DNA of 64,000 nt from Patagioenas fasciata (GCF_037038585.1 NC_092523.1:6329001-6393000), one strand, 5' to 3'; numbered from the stretch's first letter, positions 39,011 through 52,200 are shown. The notes: generated from the sequence alone by a model not told the origin. A program made the numbers and translations.

Positions 39011-40846
39011 CTTGAAGCCAAGCCGTTCATCATGTCATATGGTGCTCTAGACATCTGCCTCTCGTGTGAGCCTGCAGTGACCCTCTTCCACGCTGAGTGA
39101 GATGTCTGGAGCCTGAACCCAGACTGACTGGTATTCATCAACAACCTCTGAGCTGTGTTGTTCCTGGCTGGGCATAAGCCATCCGGACTATGACATCTTC
39201 ATGGCCTTGATATGGATGTCTCAAAGCAATGGATGCCCTGTCCAAGTCTCTACATGTGACCAAAATGACCTACTTTCCCTACTTGTCTGGATTTATAAGT
39301 CTTGTAAGCAGGTTGCACAGAGCCTATTTCTGGCTTGGCAAATGCACGCTCTTCTCCACAGTGAACTTTTTAGACTGGTGGCTCTTAAGATGATTTATGA
39401 GTTTCCAAGAGCCAAAGTCAAATCACATCACTGGGTTATTTTTGTGTTACTATTCATGAAGCCCATTCAATGCTCAATTCAAAGGGCATCTGTAAGCAGT
39501 TGGTGAAGAGCTGGAACCCCCACTGTAATAAATGAGTCATTTCTCAGTGGAAAACAAAAAACTTGCCATGTCAGCACATGGTAGAGCATTGAGAGAAAGA
39601 TAAAATGAGATTAAGGGAATGGAAATATAAGGAAATCTTAAGAGAGAGACCAAAATAAATTGGTGGAAAGAGCCTCAGATGGAGTTGTATAAGGAATTGT
39701 TCTTATGAAATTCTTCAAAAGCTCCAGAGCTTCAGAATGAGATAAAATAATAAGGTTTATAAAACTGCTTTGCACCTCCCTCCCCATCGAGCTTGGTCAG
39801 AGACTGAATGAATGGCCAGGTGGAGAAGAGGTGGTGCAGGGAGCCTCAAAGGCAAATGGATCTGGTAGACATATTGATCCATGCGTAGGGTAAACCTGCC
39901 AAATCAGGACATGATGTTCTAGAAAGTACTTGGCTCAGAGCAGACTGGATGGCAGATGGGGAAGGTTTCCAGATGAAATGCAGTCCACCATTCTGGTACC
40001 ATGGTTCTCCAAGGGGAGAGAGCAATGATCCAGGTAGGGTCATTCAAAGCAAGAAGGAAAGCAGTCAGAAATATTTTCACCTTCTTGCTGCACTCTCCAT
40101 AACAAGTTTTGGACCCTTAAGGACAAAAACTACCCTTGCTCTGGCCAATGTCAGCCTTTCCTAAGCCACTTTGCACTCCTGCCTGATGTTTGGTTAGAAA
40201 AGTACAAAGTGGCCTTAACCTTTGTGTGAGGTAAATCTGAGCCAAGCTGCATCAGTGTCCATGCAGTCAGAGGAGTGACTGCTCTACAGGGGTTGCCAAA
40301 ATAGAGCCAGGCAATCATCTGTCTAATACACAGCCCTAACAGCACCAAGGATGAAGGCAGACAACCTCCACAGTCGGCAGTCACACACTGTTGCTCGCAG
40401 AACTTAGAAGACGAAGCACAAAGATTCATCTGCCTTTCAGGCAGGGCTCAGCTGGAGGCAGTTCAGTCTAATTTAAAATAACGAGGTGTTAAACCACCTA
40501 AAGAAATATTATTGGTCTCACTAAATCCTTCCCCACCTCAAAGAGGAGATCTTCACTGGGTCCACCTTTGCAGCTGTGCCCTTGCCACAACATGACCATG
40601 CATTTGGAAACATGCTCCCTACTTACATTTTCAGAGAAACCACTGGTATTTTGTTGTTCTTAAAAGCATCAATTCCTTTAATTCACTGTGCTTTCCTCAA
40701 GAAAATGTTCTGGCTGAAGTTTTTCTGTATTTGTTCAGAGGTGTTTGCTTTCATCACTTTAAAATGTGTTTCATTAGGAGAGTCCCTGCTCTAGTATGAC
40801 TAGGAAAGCCCAAGTGATAGACTCACCTTTTGAAGCATCATCTTCT

Positions 40847-41074
40847 ACCTTATTTCACTGAAAAATAAGACCTACCCTGAAAATAAGCCCTAGCATGATT
40901 TTTCATTATTTTGAGGATGCTCGAAATACAAGCCATACTCCAAAAATAAGCCCTAGCTACAGTTCATAAAAAAGTCAATTTAAATAGTGTCCATACAGCT
41001 ATACATGTTTAAAAAGGCATCTTTTGGAGCAAAAATTGATATAAGACCCTGTCTTATTTGGGGGGAAACCAGGT
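40847..41074. mobile_element. 228-base inverted-repeat element, MITE-like
   Basis: The ends are imperfect inverted repeats of about 25 bases. The left end starts ACCTTATTTC and contains AAATAAGACC. The right end, read in reverse, starts ACCTGGTTTCC and contains AAATAAGACAGG. Inside, AAATAAGCCCTAGC occurs twice in direct orientation (40881-40894 and 40944-40957). There is no coding capacity. This fits a non-autonomous DNA transposon. I recognise the AATAAGCCCTAGC motif from other amniote repeats but cannot name the family. No clear target duplication was found. Confidence 0.65.
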
Positions 41075-41559
41075 GTTATTTTTTTTCAACAGAGGCTTTT
41101 TCATAGAACTGATTACTTTCATTTCCCTTCACTAAGCTCTTCTTATTGCTACCCTGTGCTTTCTCCAACAAGGTGATCAGAGTTACACCGGCCTCACGGT
41201 GTGGGTCTCAAACTAACACACTGCTGTGATATTCACAAATTTGTTCTTAATGTAATCTACCTTCTTGTTTGCTTCGGGGCCCTTCATTGCCCACTAAGCA
41301 AAGGTTTTTCACAGAACTGACAAAAATGAGGACAGAGGATTTTCCCCCACGTGGTGGTTGCTGCTGTAAAGCCCATCACTCCAAGTGGGTGGCAGGAATG
41401 GGTCTCCCCAGATCAGGTAACCCAGTAAATCAGCATTTTAAAATTCAACACCTCAGGTCTTTTGGAATGATCATGGATGTCATCCTTCACAATTACCTCG
41501 AAGTGGCACTTCTCCTGTTCAAATGATTCATCTTGTGCAGGGACTGCCAGGAACACATC

Positions 41560-41625
41560 AAAGGAAGGGAAAAAAGGAGGGATAAAAGAAGAAAGAGAGA
41601 ACTAAAAGGAAAGAAAACACAAAGA
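41560..41625 (+). repeat. Purine-rich (A/G) tract
   Basis: About 65 bases of almost pure A and G on the plus strand (aaggaagggaaaaaaggagg and following), with just a few pyrimidines. Confidence 0.8.
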
Positions 41626-42329
41626 ATTTCTGCGCTATCTCCTTTGTCTCCCCATCTCTCTTATTTCTACTCTCAGAATTATAAATATGGCCACAAATGT
41701 GCAGGTTGTTTACAGAAAATTCTGAAATAGTTTGCAACAGCAAAAGTGGTGAATTGGTCCCAGGAAGGTGGAGCATAGGAGTGAAGGACCCTTCAAGGAC
41801 ACCAAGCTATGTTTCATGCTACCTTCTACACCACACCGCTTTGGCTTCTTGCCTCTCCTTTCTCATTTCCCAGCATAGAGTGAGACAGAACATGAACGAT
41901 TTGTTCATATTTCTAGTTTGGGTATAACCCTGTTCAGCCTCTATTCACCTGTTTTTCCATCACTACTGTCACTTCAGAAGGTCTTTTCCTTTCTTCTCCA
42001 TCCCTGTCAATGATCTCCAGGACCTCATAGTCAAGACGATGGCTCTTCTCACAGACGACCATTCACTTCCACCCTCACACCTGGAATGGAAAACTCTGTG
42101 GATGTTGTTGTTAGTAATTCTGCAGGTTTTGTGCTCAGCTCTAGACCAGCATTTTGAAAGCTCTTCCCTAGGTGACAGCATTTAAACACCACATCCTCTC
42201 TCAAACACTCACTGTTCCAAAGCAAACTCTATATAGACAATCTATTCTTCTTTCTTGGAGCCGTCGTAGGTGACATTCTCTACGTGTTTTCCAGTTTAAT
42301 ATAATCTCCTTCTGAGCATGAGTTACATA

Positions 42330-42855
42330 CTCGAGTCAGACTGCACCTCAAATCCTGTGTTCAGTTTGGGCCCCTTGCGATAGGAAAGACCTTGAGGTGC
42401 TGGAGAGAGCTCAGAGAAGGGCAATGAAGCTGGTGAAGGGTCTGGAGCACAAGTGTGATGAGGAGCAGCTGAGGGAAGTGGGGCTGTTCAGCCTGGAGAA
42501 AAGGAGGCTGAGGGGAGATCTCATCACTGTCTGCAACTGCCTGAAAGGAGGTTGTAGCATGGAGGGTGTTGGTCTCTCCTCCCAAGTAACAAGTGACAGG
42601 ATGAGAGGAAATGGCCTCAAGTTGCGTCAGGGGAGGTTTAGATGGGATATTGGGAAAAAATTCTTCACAGAAAGGGTTGTGAAGCATTGGAACAGGCTGC
42701 TCAGGGAAGCGGCTGAGTCACCATCCCTGGAGGCTTTAAAAGACACAAAGAGGTTTCTTAGGGGCATGGTTTAGAGGTGGCCTTGGCAGTGTTACGTTAA
42801 CAGTTGGACTCGATCTTGAGGGTCTTTTCCAGCAAAAATGATTCTATGATTCTAT
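42330..42855 (+). mobile_element. CR1 LINE 3' portion (group B)
   Basis: Starts with gcacctcaaatcctgtgttc and ends with atgattctatgattctatt terminal repeats. A frame from 42397 to 42774 encodes the ORF2 C-terminus ([18 protein letters not shown]-like, then [13 protein letters not shown], then [15 protein letters not shown]). The start is truncated, so it cannot encode an active reverse transcriptase. Confidence 0.95.
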
Positions 42856-43268
42856 TATAAGGACTCACCATACCATTTACAAGAGCATTTATGGTCCCTG
42901 TCCTGGAAGTACAGCTTGGGAACATTAGCATCCTCTTTATTCTTGCACCATGCTCATGGCCTGGCCAGATACTGCCTTTAACCCAGACACTCCTGTAGCT
43001 CTTCCTGTGCTGTAGCATTTGGGTTTTGAGAATACTGGTCCTTGTCTGCAACTGCTGAATAAATCTTTATCCCACCTGTGTTCTTTGGTCCCTTTATCTA
43101 ATACCAATTATTTGTCTTTACAGTGTATCTGGGATTTAAACAGTAGGTACCAGAATCCACTTGCTCTACAAGTTTCATATATATTGGCCTGTGGGCAAAT
43201 CTTCCCTGCTCCAAACAGCAACTTTCTGAAACAAATGCTGCTGCCAGCCTGCTTTTTCTGCAATGACC

Positions 43269-43351
43269 TTGTAGCTGACCCTGCTTTGAGCAGGAGATTA
43301 AGCTGGAAGCCTCCTGAGGTCCCTTCCCAACTGCTGTTATCGTATGATCCC
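43269..43351 (+). mobile_element. Old CR1 3' end
   Basis: The order ctgaccctgctttgagcagg, aagctggaagcctcctgagg, tcccttcccaactgctgtta and tcgtatgatcc follows the CR1 3' terminal consensus with many changes. It is only about 80 bases. Confidence 0.65.
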
Positions 43352-46300
43352 CCAGCCTCTCACCTCCTGCCATCCGGGTTGTGTATTCAGCTTCAGTTTC
43401 TCTGGGATGAAGTGTTAGCAGACTTTGGTTAAAGCCCTCCAAGAACAGTTATCCATGGTACAAATCCAGACCCCTATTCTGCGTGCTTTGCAGGCTCAAA
43501 CAAAACAGAGCACACGTCAAGAGGGAGCCCTGGGATGATACATCCAAGTCTGCAGATAGAAATGATTGAACGGGTGTGAGGGTGTTAAAAGCCAGAAAGA
43601 ACCACCATGGCCATTGAGTGTGACCTCCTGAACACATGGGCCAAAGCGTTTTACCCAATGATCTGCAGAAAAACACTTCTTTGCAATGGTCGCTTTGCTC
43701 ATAAATGCAGAAGCATTGCAAACACTTTCAGAAGCTGAGATACCGTAAGATCTTAACCCCTTAGGAGCTTGCCAGTGTAGGAAAGAAGCACTGTAACCCT
43801 TCTGCAGACCCAGGTGCTTGCTTATTAACCACAAAAGGAAAAAGGAAGCCACAGAGACCATTTAGGACCTGAGGAAAAACCTTTTCTTCTCCACAGGGCT
43901 CACCTGCTATTAAGCCTGGGTCTGAAGTTCACATCAAACTGACCCACACTCAAATAACTTCTTAATCCTCTCAGTGATGAAAAGTGACAAAACATAACCT
44001 TTACATCACAGGCTCAGGATGAATTTGAAAACACTTCTAATGTTTTGCCAGTTGAATAAATATATCAACAGCTGAACACTGAGCTGCCCTCCCTGGCCTC
44101 CATCTGCTCTCCTTTAGCCCACAAGTCTTCCATAGTTGCTGCATCATATTCACCAGCCCCATCTGGAAGTTTTGGCTACCTGGCACCACCATGTGAGAAG
44201 CTGAATCCCACTCCTACATTTGGCAGAAGCTGGATTTAAGTGCCTGAATCTGGAGCTGAGGAAAACCGTTTTCTTCCCCTTCAGCTCCATCTGTCTGTCC
44301 CTAAAATCCTATCTAAGGAATCATTTGCTAGTTTGTCATGTTTCTAAACAGTTTCCAGGCTCCTTATGGGGAAGGGAAAAAACCCAAATTACTAGATAAG
44401 TCATTAATAACCAGAATACCAATATCCTTATTCCTAACGAGCGGGATTTAAGCTGCCCCATCTGTGGAAGTAGTTGTTCAAATCTAGGTCTGCTTCTTTA
44501 ATATTTTATACAGGAGGGCTTCGCCAGGCGATAAGAAAGAGAACAGGAATGGTTTGATGCAAACAGCAGGTGAACCAGGGGTCATGGATGGCTCAAATGA
44601 ATCATCAGACTTTGTAGCCTTCTGCCCTTGAGGAACCTTCTGCTACCTGACGTAATTGGCATTTATTAGCTGATCTTCAGGGCCACATCTGTGGAGAACA
44701 CCATTTTCAAATCCTGAGCCTGGAATTCACTTCTCTAATCAGAAAACAAAAAAGACACATAACACAAATAAGTGAACAGGATAAAAATATTCACAAATCA
44801 AAATGCCAACAAGCTGCTAATCTCACCCTCTCTTTAATCACCGGCTTCATTTAACGAAGTCAAACAATGCTCTGGCTGGAAAGAGTCCGGGCTGCATTGG
44901 CTTTGCAAAATCTCCTCAAACCCAAGCTCTCAGGATACATAGTGCTGGTACTTCTGCAGCCACATGGGAACGGGGTGTTCTCTGGGCCTGAAGGGTGACA
45001 GACACTTGGATGCGCTTCCCACACAGGCTCATGGCCAAGAAGAGCCTGCCCTACCGCACATCACAATTCCCTCCCCAGGAAATTTCCAGCTAAGCATCCT
45101 CTTTGCCAAAGGATGATGTGGGGGAATTACTGGGCGAGGAGAAAAGCTTTTAAACTTGCGATGCTCTCCTTGTGGGCTGTCGCTGTCCTCTGTCATGGTG
45201 CAGGCACAAAAGCAGGTTAGAAAGCAACAGAGCGCAGCGCTCCACTGGACTCCTCTGGACCACATGGAAGCCACCCCTTGCCACCCAGTAACCCCCAGAC
45301 CCGAGGTAGGTGACCCACATCTACTGAGGAGGTTTGGTCAGGAAAATAACCTTTCTGTTTCTTCCATGATCAGATACTCTCTGGGAACTTTGGCCAGGAT
45401 GCTTAATGGCTTTAAAGATAGGAAAGTGCTGCAAGGGTTAGAGGGGTCCTTAAACCTCTTTAATCCTTTAAAAAATTTGTTTTCTTGCTAATGCCTTTGC
45501 AAAAAGGAACTCTTCAGAAGGATTTTATGTCTACACTGCTCTTCAGAGTACAGAATCACAGAATGTCCTGAGTTGGAAGGGACCCGCAAGGATCATGGAG
45601 TCCAACTCCTGTCCCTGCATGTGACAACCCCACAGTTCACACCGTGTGTCTGAGGACGTTGTGCAGTCTCTTCTTGAACACTGTCAGGCTTGGGGCTGTG
45701 ACACCTCCCTGGGGAGCCTGTTCCAGTGTCCAGCACCCTCTGGGTGAAGAACCTGTTCCTCATGCCCAACAATGTAGTTCCCTTGATTTCAGTTTCTAAG
45801 CTCTTAGGTCACAGACAAGTCAAGTTTTCAAGCTTCTCACTGTGGTAAGAGCTACCAAAGTTCCACCCCAATGAAGACACTGTCCTTGCAATAGGCTGGC
45901 AGCCTCATGGGGACGCTTGGCTCCTGGAGATGGGCATTTGAGGAGCAGAATTAAATGACAAGGCACACGACAAGAACTTGAGAGATGGCAATACGGCTTT
46001 TGGGCCAAACTTTATGCTGACTTCCTCTAATCCAAGCCATCTTCAAGCTTCGGCGTGACTGATGTTCAGGTGATTCTTATAGTAAAGAGAAATGAAACCA
46101 ACTCCAGCTCATTACAGCTATCCTATGAAAAAAAAATAGCTTCAAGCTGTAAATCCCAGCACACAGACTCTAAAACCTCAAAAACAATCTATCCAGGAGA
46201 AGATGTTCTCCCCATCCTGCTAGCATTATTCACACATTAAATCAGAACTGACAAAGCAATCTTTGCAACTGAGCTGTTCTCATTCGTCTTTTTTTTTTTT

Positions 46301-47055
46301 ATCATGATGAAATAATTCCCCCTTTTTAACAACTTCCAAATTTTCAGACTGGTGCATTACTGAAGTGACAATGCAGATTTCCAAGAGGATAATGTGTTTG
46401 ATTTCTTTCAAAGCAATAGATAGACAAGATGTTAATGAATTGGAGAAGTAGTAAAAATCCGTTTTGCAAAAGGAAACACTTTTAACTATATAAACCATTG
46501 CAACAACTGTTGATTATATTTCCACCACGACAAGGCAGGCAGAGCTTGATTTATGACAGCAGCCCACCCTAACTATCTAACCAGATTTAATACAGTTGCC
46601 ATCCCATCACACGATGATGTATATTTTTGTGGCAATCTAGAAAATAATTTGCAAGGAGTAACAGTTCGTTCTTCAGACTTCAGCCATAAAGCTGTCAGGG
46701 GAGGGTCTGTCTGTGGGACGGTGATATAGCGACGAGCACTGAAACACCCCATGGGCTGGGGGAAGGACAGGGGGACCTCAAATTTATGAATATGAGGATT
46801 TTCAAGAGACTGTGTTCTTACTGTTTTTATTTTAACCATAAACCAAAGGTAGCTAAGTCTCTATAAGAATATGTGTGGTTTACAAACCTCAGTTTCATCA
46901 TCTGACAAAAGAATTCAAATGGGGCCTTGCTGTGTAAGATGACAATGTAGTATTTATTTGTCTGGAGATTCTTTCCTGACAGCTCTGGAAGTCTTCGGGG
47001 ACCACGAGGGCAAGGTTAAGAGGAGGAGGGTGGAGTCCTGAGGAACAACACCCGA
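43352..47055. other. Intergenic with one CR1
   Basis: Holds the CR1 at 45551-45770 and a motif-dense stretch at 44640-44900. No gene was recognised. Confidence 0.55.
45551..45770 (-). mobile_element. CR1 LINE 3' fragment (group C)
   Basis: Reversed 3' end cagaatcacagaatgtcctg, then agttggaagggacccgcaag, cctgtccctgcatgtgacaa, ctgtcaggcttggggctgtg and gaagaacctgttcctcatgc. It is clearly related to 33335-33470 but longer. Confidence 0.94.
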
Positions 47056-47380
47056 TTTTGGAGAAGAAGAGACTGAGGGGTGGCCTCACTCATGTTTACA
47101 GATATATAAAGGGCGAGTGTCAGGAGGATGGAGCCAGGCTCTTCTCGGTGACAACCAATGATAGGACAAGGGGTAATGGGTTCAAACTGGAACACGAAAG
47201 GTTCCACTTAAACATGAGAAGAAACTTCTTCTCAGTGAGGGTGCCAGAGCCTGGCCCAGGCTGCCCAGGGAGGTTGTGGAGTCTCCTTCTGTGCAGACAT
47301 TCAAACCCGCCTGGACACCTTCCTGTGGAACCTCATCTGGGTGTTCCTGCTCCATGGGGGGATTGCACTGGATGAGCTTT
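47056..47380 (+). mobile_element. CR1 LINE fragment lacking its 3' end (group A)
   Basis: Starts ttggagaagaagagactgag and runs through gatatataaagggcgagtg, ggtgacaaccaatgatagg and ctgcccagggaggttgtgg to gcactggatgagcttt. It stops just before the expected terminal repeats. It encodes the ORF2 tail (INVYRYIKG-type, then [19 protein letters not shown]). It is nearly identical in pattern to the group A copies. Confidence 0.94.
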
Positions 47381-47579
47381 CCAGTGAGGATGAAGAGCAG
47401 CGTTTCCAAACAGGCCCCAGGGACTCGGGGGATCAGTGGGTGCTGTGGTGGCATGCAGATCCCAAAAGTCACGTTTTTCAGGGGAAGGTGGTGTCTTCTA
47501 GTGGAGTAACCCATATATAAAGCCACATGTAAGTTAATTAGTCAGTCAAATGAAATACGTAAGTCCCCTCTACAAAGAG

Positions 47580-47703
47580 AAAAGGCCTGGAGAAAATGAG
47601 GCTGTGGGGAGAACTTGGAAGGAGGTGTTCCAGCTCCAGCAGAGGGGTTGGACTGGATGATCTTTTGAGTTCCCTTCCAGTCCCTGACATTCTGTGATTC
47701 TGT
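47580..47703 (+). mobile_element. CR1 LINE 3' end with internal deletion
   Basis: The ggcctggagaaaatgaggct and gtggggagaac portion belongs to the middle of the CR1 tail. It is joined almost directly to the 3' end (gtgttccagctccagcagag, gactggatgatcttttgag, cattctgtgattctgt), so several hundred bases are missing between. It lies 200 bases after the preceding 3'-less copy. Confidence 0.8.
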
Positions 47704-47922
47704 AATTTCATGAGGATTTCTTTTTTCTTTCATTTTTGCACATCGTTCTGTCACCCCCATTTGTTGGTACACTGGCTTCTCCACCAGGTGACCCACACGA
47801 GCGCTAAAACATCCGGAGATGCTCCAAAGCAAACCCCAAGGTGGAAAGCAAAGACAGGAGGATGCAGGTGCCTGCTTCAGGCTGAGTGATGGGCACCACA
47901 GCTTGAAATATTGCCCTAGAGA

Positions 47923-47946
47923 AAACAAACAAACGAACAAACAAAC
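47923..47946 (+). repeat. (AAAC)6 imperfect microsatellite
   Basis: Six AAAC units with one A-to-G change. Confidence 0.9.
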
Positions 47947-49106
47947 ATCCCATGTCTACAGCCTCTAAGGATGCCTTATTTGCCAGAAAAATAGAAACGA
48001 AACACAATAACAACCACCCCTAAAGTTAACCACAGAACACAGCCCTTGCTGGAAACAAGCTGAGCATATTTTCTTTAGTTGACTAATTCTTGTTTATTTT
48101 TTGAAGGCTGCTGCTATAAAACTCACAATCCAATTACGATTTCCAGGCTGAAAGAATGGCTTCTAATTATATTGTTTTCCATCATTGCAAGTAAGTGTAG
48201 ATTAATGCTGTATGATTTCGTTCCCTGTACAAGAATCAGATCTCAGCGTTCTCAAATGATTTACAAAAGACACATTAAATAAACTATTAGCAGTGGTTTT
48301 GCAAGAGAAATGGGCTGCACCATAAACAGGACAAATTGAAAAATATGGATTTGCTGCTGTGCTTCAATACATCAGAAATGAGGATAACATGGTGCATACT
48401 GAGTAAAATGGTGTAAACTTGAAACTGGAAAGAAAACTCAGGTGACTTTTGAAATCGGGGACAGGGATTCAGGAGAGCTGGTTTGTTTTCTGGCCTTTGA
48501 GTAAGTCAAGGAGAAGAGAACCACAGCTCCAGATGGAACCAACCTCACCATCCTGCCCGTGTAGCTGCCTCTATGCAGGTGTGAAAGTGTGTGCGCTAAG
48601 TTTGTGTTATAAACAGTATAGATGAATAATCAAACGGGTCAATGATCAGACACATCTACGTGACTGTTTCAGAGGTGCTGCTGTCCTTGCCTTGTTTCTC
48701 CTTATGTGTTAATTCTGCCATGTATCTAAACTTCAGAAGATACACATGGATCTTGCCCCAAGTTCCATGTTTCAGGACAGGCCTGAACCACAGTCTAGGA
48801 TGACACCTATCAAGCTTAGGCTGGATTTACTCCCAATCCATCTATACCATGGGAAAGAAAAAAAAATAGTGCCTGTCTTGACCAAACAGTTGCCTACAGA
48901 AAGAAAAATACAACCATATGCAGTTAAATGACTGAAAGGACCAGAGACTAAATCTCCTGCCTATTGCTTCTCCTCCTTGCAGCCACAGGTAATAGTAAGA
49001 CTTGCAGCCTGAAAGCAGAACAAGAAAGGAGATGATGACCATGAGCAAGACACGGCCCTTCAGGCTGTGAATCCTTCAGAGTCAGGAGTTGGTGACTATT
49101 TCATAG

Positions 49107-49222
49107 GTTTTTTTATTATACACTGGTTTGGTGTGTTTTCTTTTTATTTTGGGTTGGTTGTGGGTTTTTTGCTGTTGTTGGGGGGTGGGTGGTTTTGATT
49201 TTGTGTTTTGTTTGGTAGTTTT
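49107..49222 (+). repeat. T/G-rich tract with G runs
   Basis: Similar to the tract near 16.3 kb. G runs of three or more lie at 49151-49153, 49162-49164, 49180-49185 and 49187-49189, separated by 8, 15 and 1 bases. Confidence 0.85.
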
Positions 49223-52200
49223 TCCGTTGTAAATAAATAATAACAAAACCCTTTGAGACTTGACAATTCATTTCTTTCCTCCCTAACAGTGCTGCCCCTT
49301 CTCCTCCTCTCCTGCCCTCCAGCCTTGGGCAACTGCATAAAAACAAGTCAGAACTGCTAAGCCCTTGTAGTGTCCAAGCCATTTCTTGATCATTTCCAAA
49401 TGATGATAGGTATTTCTCTAAGGCAGATCCTATTTGGCTGCCAAAGCCACCCAGTTCAGACAACATTACTCATCCCAGCTTGAAAAACAAGATGAAATTT
49501 CAACATCGCGGGTGTACTGAGAACACAGGGAGGAAAACCAGCATGGTTCTTCACCACCTCTCTCCAACTCACATAGGGGGATATGAAATCAATAGAAAGA
49601 ATAAAGTACCAGTGTTTTGTCTTCATCTTCTATTTCTCCAGCACATTTTGAGCCCCTGAGTTCAGAGCAGGAACCAAACCCATGTTTTGGTGTCAAAATC
49701 TGCCACCTAGAGAGCAAAACCACAACTGAAAAGAAATAGGTTTGTAGGCTGTTGGGTGTTTTTTAAAGCAACAATCTTGTAACATTACAGATGTGCTGAA
49801 AACTATAAATTTGCTGTGCTTTTACAGCAGCAAAACAGATTTTAAGAGACCCTTAATTATGTATCTGCACAGCACAGACATCGTTACAGGCTATTGCTCC
49901 TCCTCCCAGCACAAACATTGCTGTGTGTGGTTTAGTGATTATAGGACAGAAAAACATCTCTTTTTCGTCCCAGTTCTATAAATTTATGTAGTTTGGGTAA
50001 ACAGAGAGCAATTTCTTTCCTTTTCTGTTGAGATCACGTAGCCGTTGCAGGAAGCAAGCCCATTTTTAATGAGAAGTTTTGGGTGTTCTGAGTGGCACAA
50101 AGCGTCTGGGGCTGAGTCCTGCTGGTGAGCTATGGATGCTCAGCGGGTCTGACAAATATCAAGCTAAGGACATATTAAAATAAAGGAGGAAAAAAGAACA
50201 AGACACACACAAGCACAACCCCAGGGCACTTCTGAGAAAGTTTCCTGAGGTTTTTAACTGGAGCAAAACTCTCAGATTTTGACTTCTAGGGAAATAGCCC
50301 TGTTTGCATCTCAAACTCATATGGAACAAGCTGCCAATTTCCTTTTGAAAACTGAAAGTGTTTCAGCATTTCTTAGTCCAGAAACTCTCCAAAATTGTAA
50401 ACTTTGATTCCAGGTCAATCCAACACTAAACCATATTCTCATAGATAAGAGGAAAGGAAACATATCGAAGTAATCTCTCCCTAAAAGTGGTACCCATAAG
50501 GTTTTAATTCCTGTACGAATCATCTCCATAACATACCAGGCCACAGGGCTCCCGTGCATCATTATACAGACCAGGCAGGACAGGAGGAACAGAGGCAGAT
50601 GAGCCATTGCTATACATTCAGAACAGTGCATCACTTACTCTTAATTGTAACTACCTTATGTAGCTTCCACTACCACCCATCTCAATCCACCCTCTGTGAT
50701 AGGTCCTCAGTGCTTTGGGTGCCCATAGCAAAGGTTTAGATGCAAATTAAACAGCAACTCCCATATGTGCTGCTGCCTATAGCAACTTGCACGCCCTAAC
50801 TACAGGAGACCAATGTACCACCCAGTGCCATGATGTATCTCTGATAGAGAAATACAGATTAACTCCTCATTAAATAATTCAGGACCAATTATTTAACAAT
50901 ATGCCCCAAGACATGTAGCATAAATCCCATTTAATTGCTCTAGCAGGGTACTGCAAGTTGATGTACAAGAGAGTTCTTTTTTTGTCGTTTTGGTGTTAAA
51001 ATTTCTGTGGAAAACGTCAAACCTGGACCCTCCCCTCTTCACCAGCTATTTGTGTCACCACGAAGCCAGGGACGCCTCAGCACCATACAGATGATCCAAG
51101 AGGAACAACCTGCTGGGTAAAACACCCCAAATCTGCTGCCTTCCAGGTGTCCACAGCAGCACAATTCCTCCTTCAGAAATCATCAGCAGGTTCCTGCCCA
51201 AATGATCAAACTTCAAGATGAGCCCTTTTAGGAAAAGCTTTAATCTCATCCAGCAGGAAAGGGATGGAAAAGGTGACAGTAAACTGAGCAAATGATTATG
51301 TTAGTGCAGGTAATACTTAATTCCACAGTTTTAACACAATTAAGAGGTTATTCTTTGGGCTGCCACCACTTTGAAGCCACCAGCACAGAAGTTAACCCCC
51401 AAGGTTCTCTTCATTAAGCCACCGCTGTGTCTCTCAGGGCTCAGATCCCAGCATTTTCTGGCCCAATTTGCTCTGCCCCCACCGCTCACTTGGCTGCTAC
51501 CAGGGCATCCCATCACTAGACCTGCCCAAATGTGAGCAGAGGTCACACACCACCCCAGGCTGAAGGACCTGACTCTGTAGGTACTTTCTGTCTACCTAAT
51601 TAGCGGCTTCAGCCAGATCCACTTGTCACCAGTGGGGCCCATTAGTGAGCACTGCTCTCACCTTAAAACTCGAAAGCTATCATTTGAACTGCAAGGAATT
51701 AAGTTGCATCTTCAATTAAAACCACTAAATCACCTCAATACAGCAGCCGACTGATTTTAATTAGCCCGGTGGAGTTTTAACCAACCACAAAAGGAAGCAG
51801 GTAAGCAAGAAGATAAAGGAGCATATCCAAAAAATGGAACAGCTTCAGGAACTGCGGTGAACTTCAGAAAATATGACAAGAGCTACTGAGAAATCCACCA
51901 TCCTGATAATTCCAAGAGAGTATTGAGAACATCTTGATACTGGAGCAGAGGTGGCCACCTTTCAGCAGCCTCTGCTTCCTGCTCAACCGCCAGTGCACAA
52001 AAAAGACCTTATTTGACCAAATTAACTGGCATTAGTTTTCTTATGTTTTCTCTGGTGAACTTCAATAAAGTGAATCTTTAAAAATCCCCTTGCTAGAATC
52101 TCACATCAGAGCATTGAGTTAATACAAAGGTACAGGGAGTGACTTACCGCTGTCTTCCCCCCAAACTATTAAATAACAAAACATTCACCCTGGAAAACAG

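Larger units (their letters stand above)
39011..42329. other. Intergenic with the inverted-repeat element
   Basis: Holds the 40847-41074 element and the purine tract. Nothing else was recognised. Confidence 0.55.
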
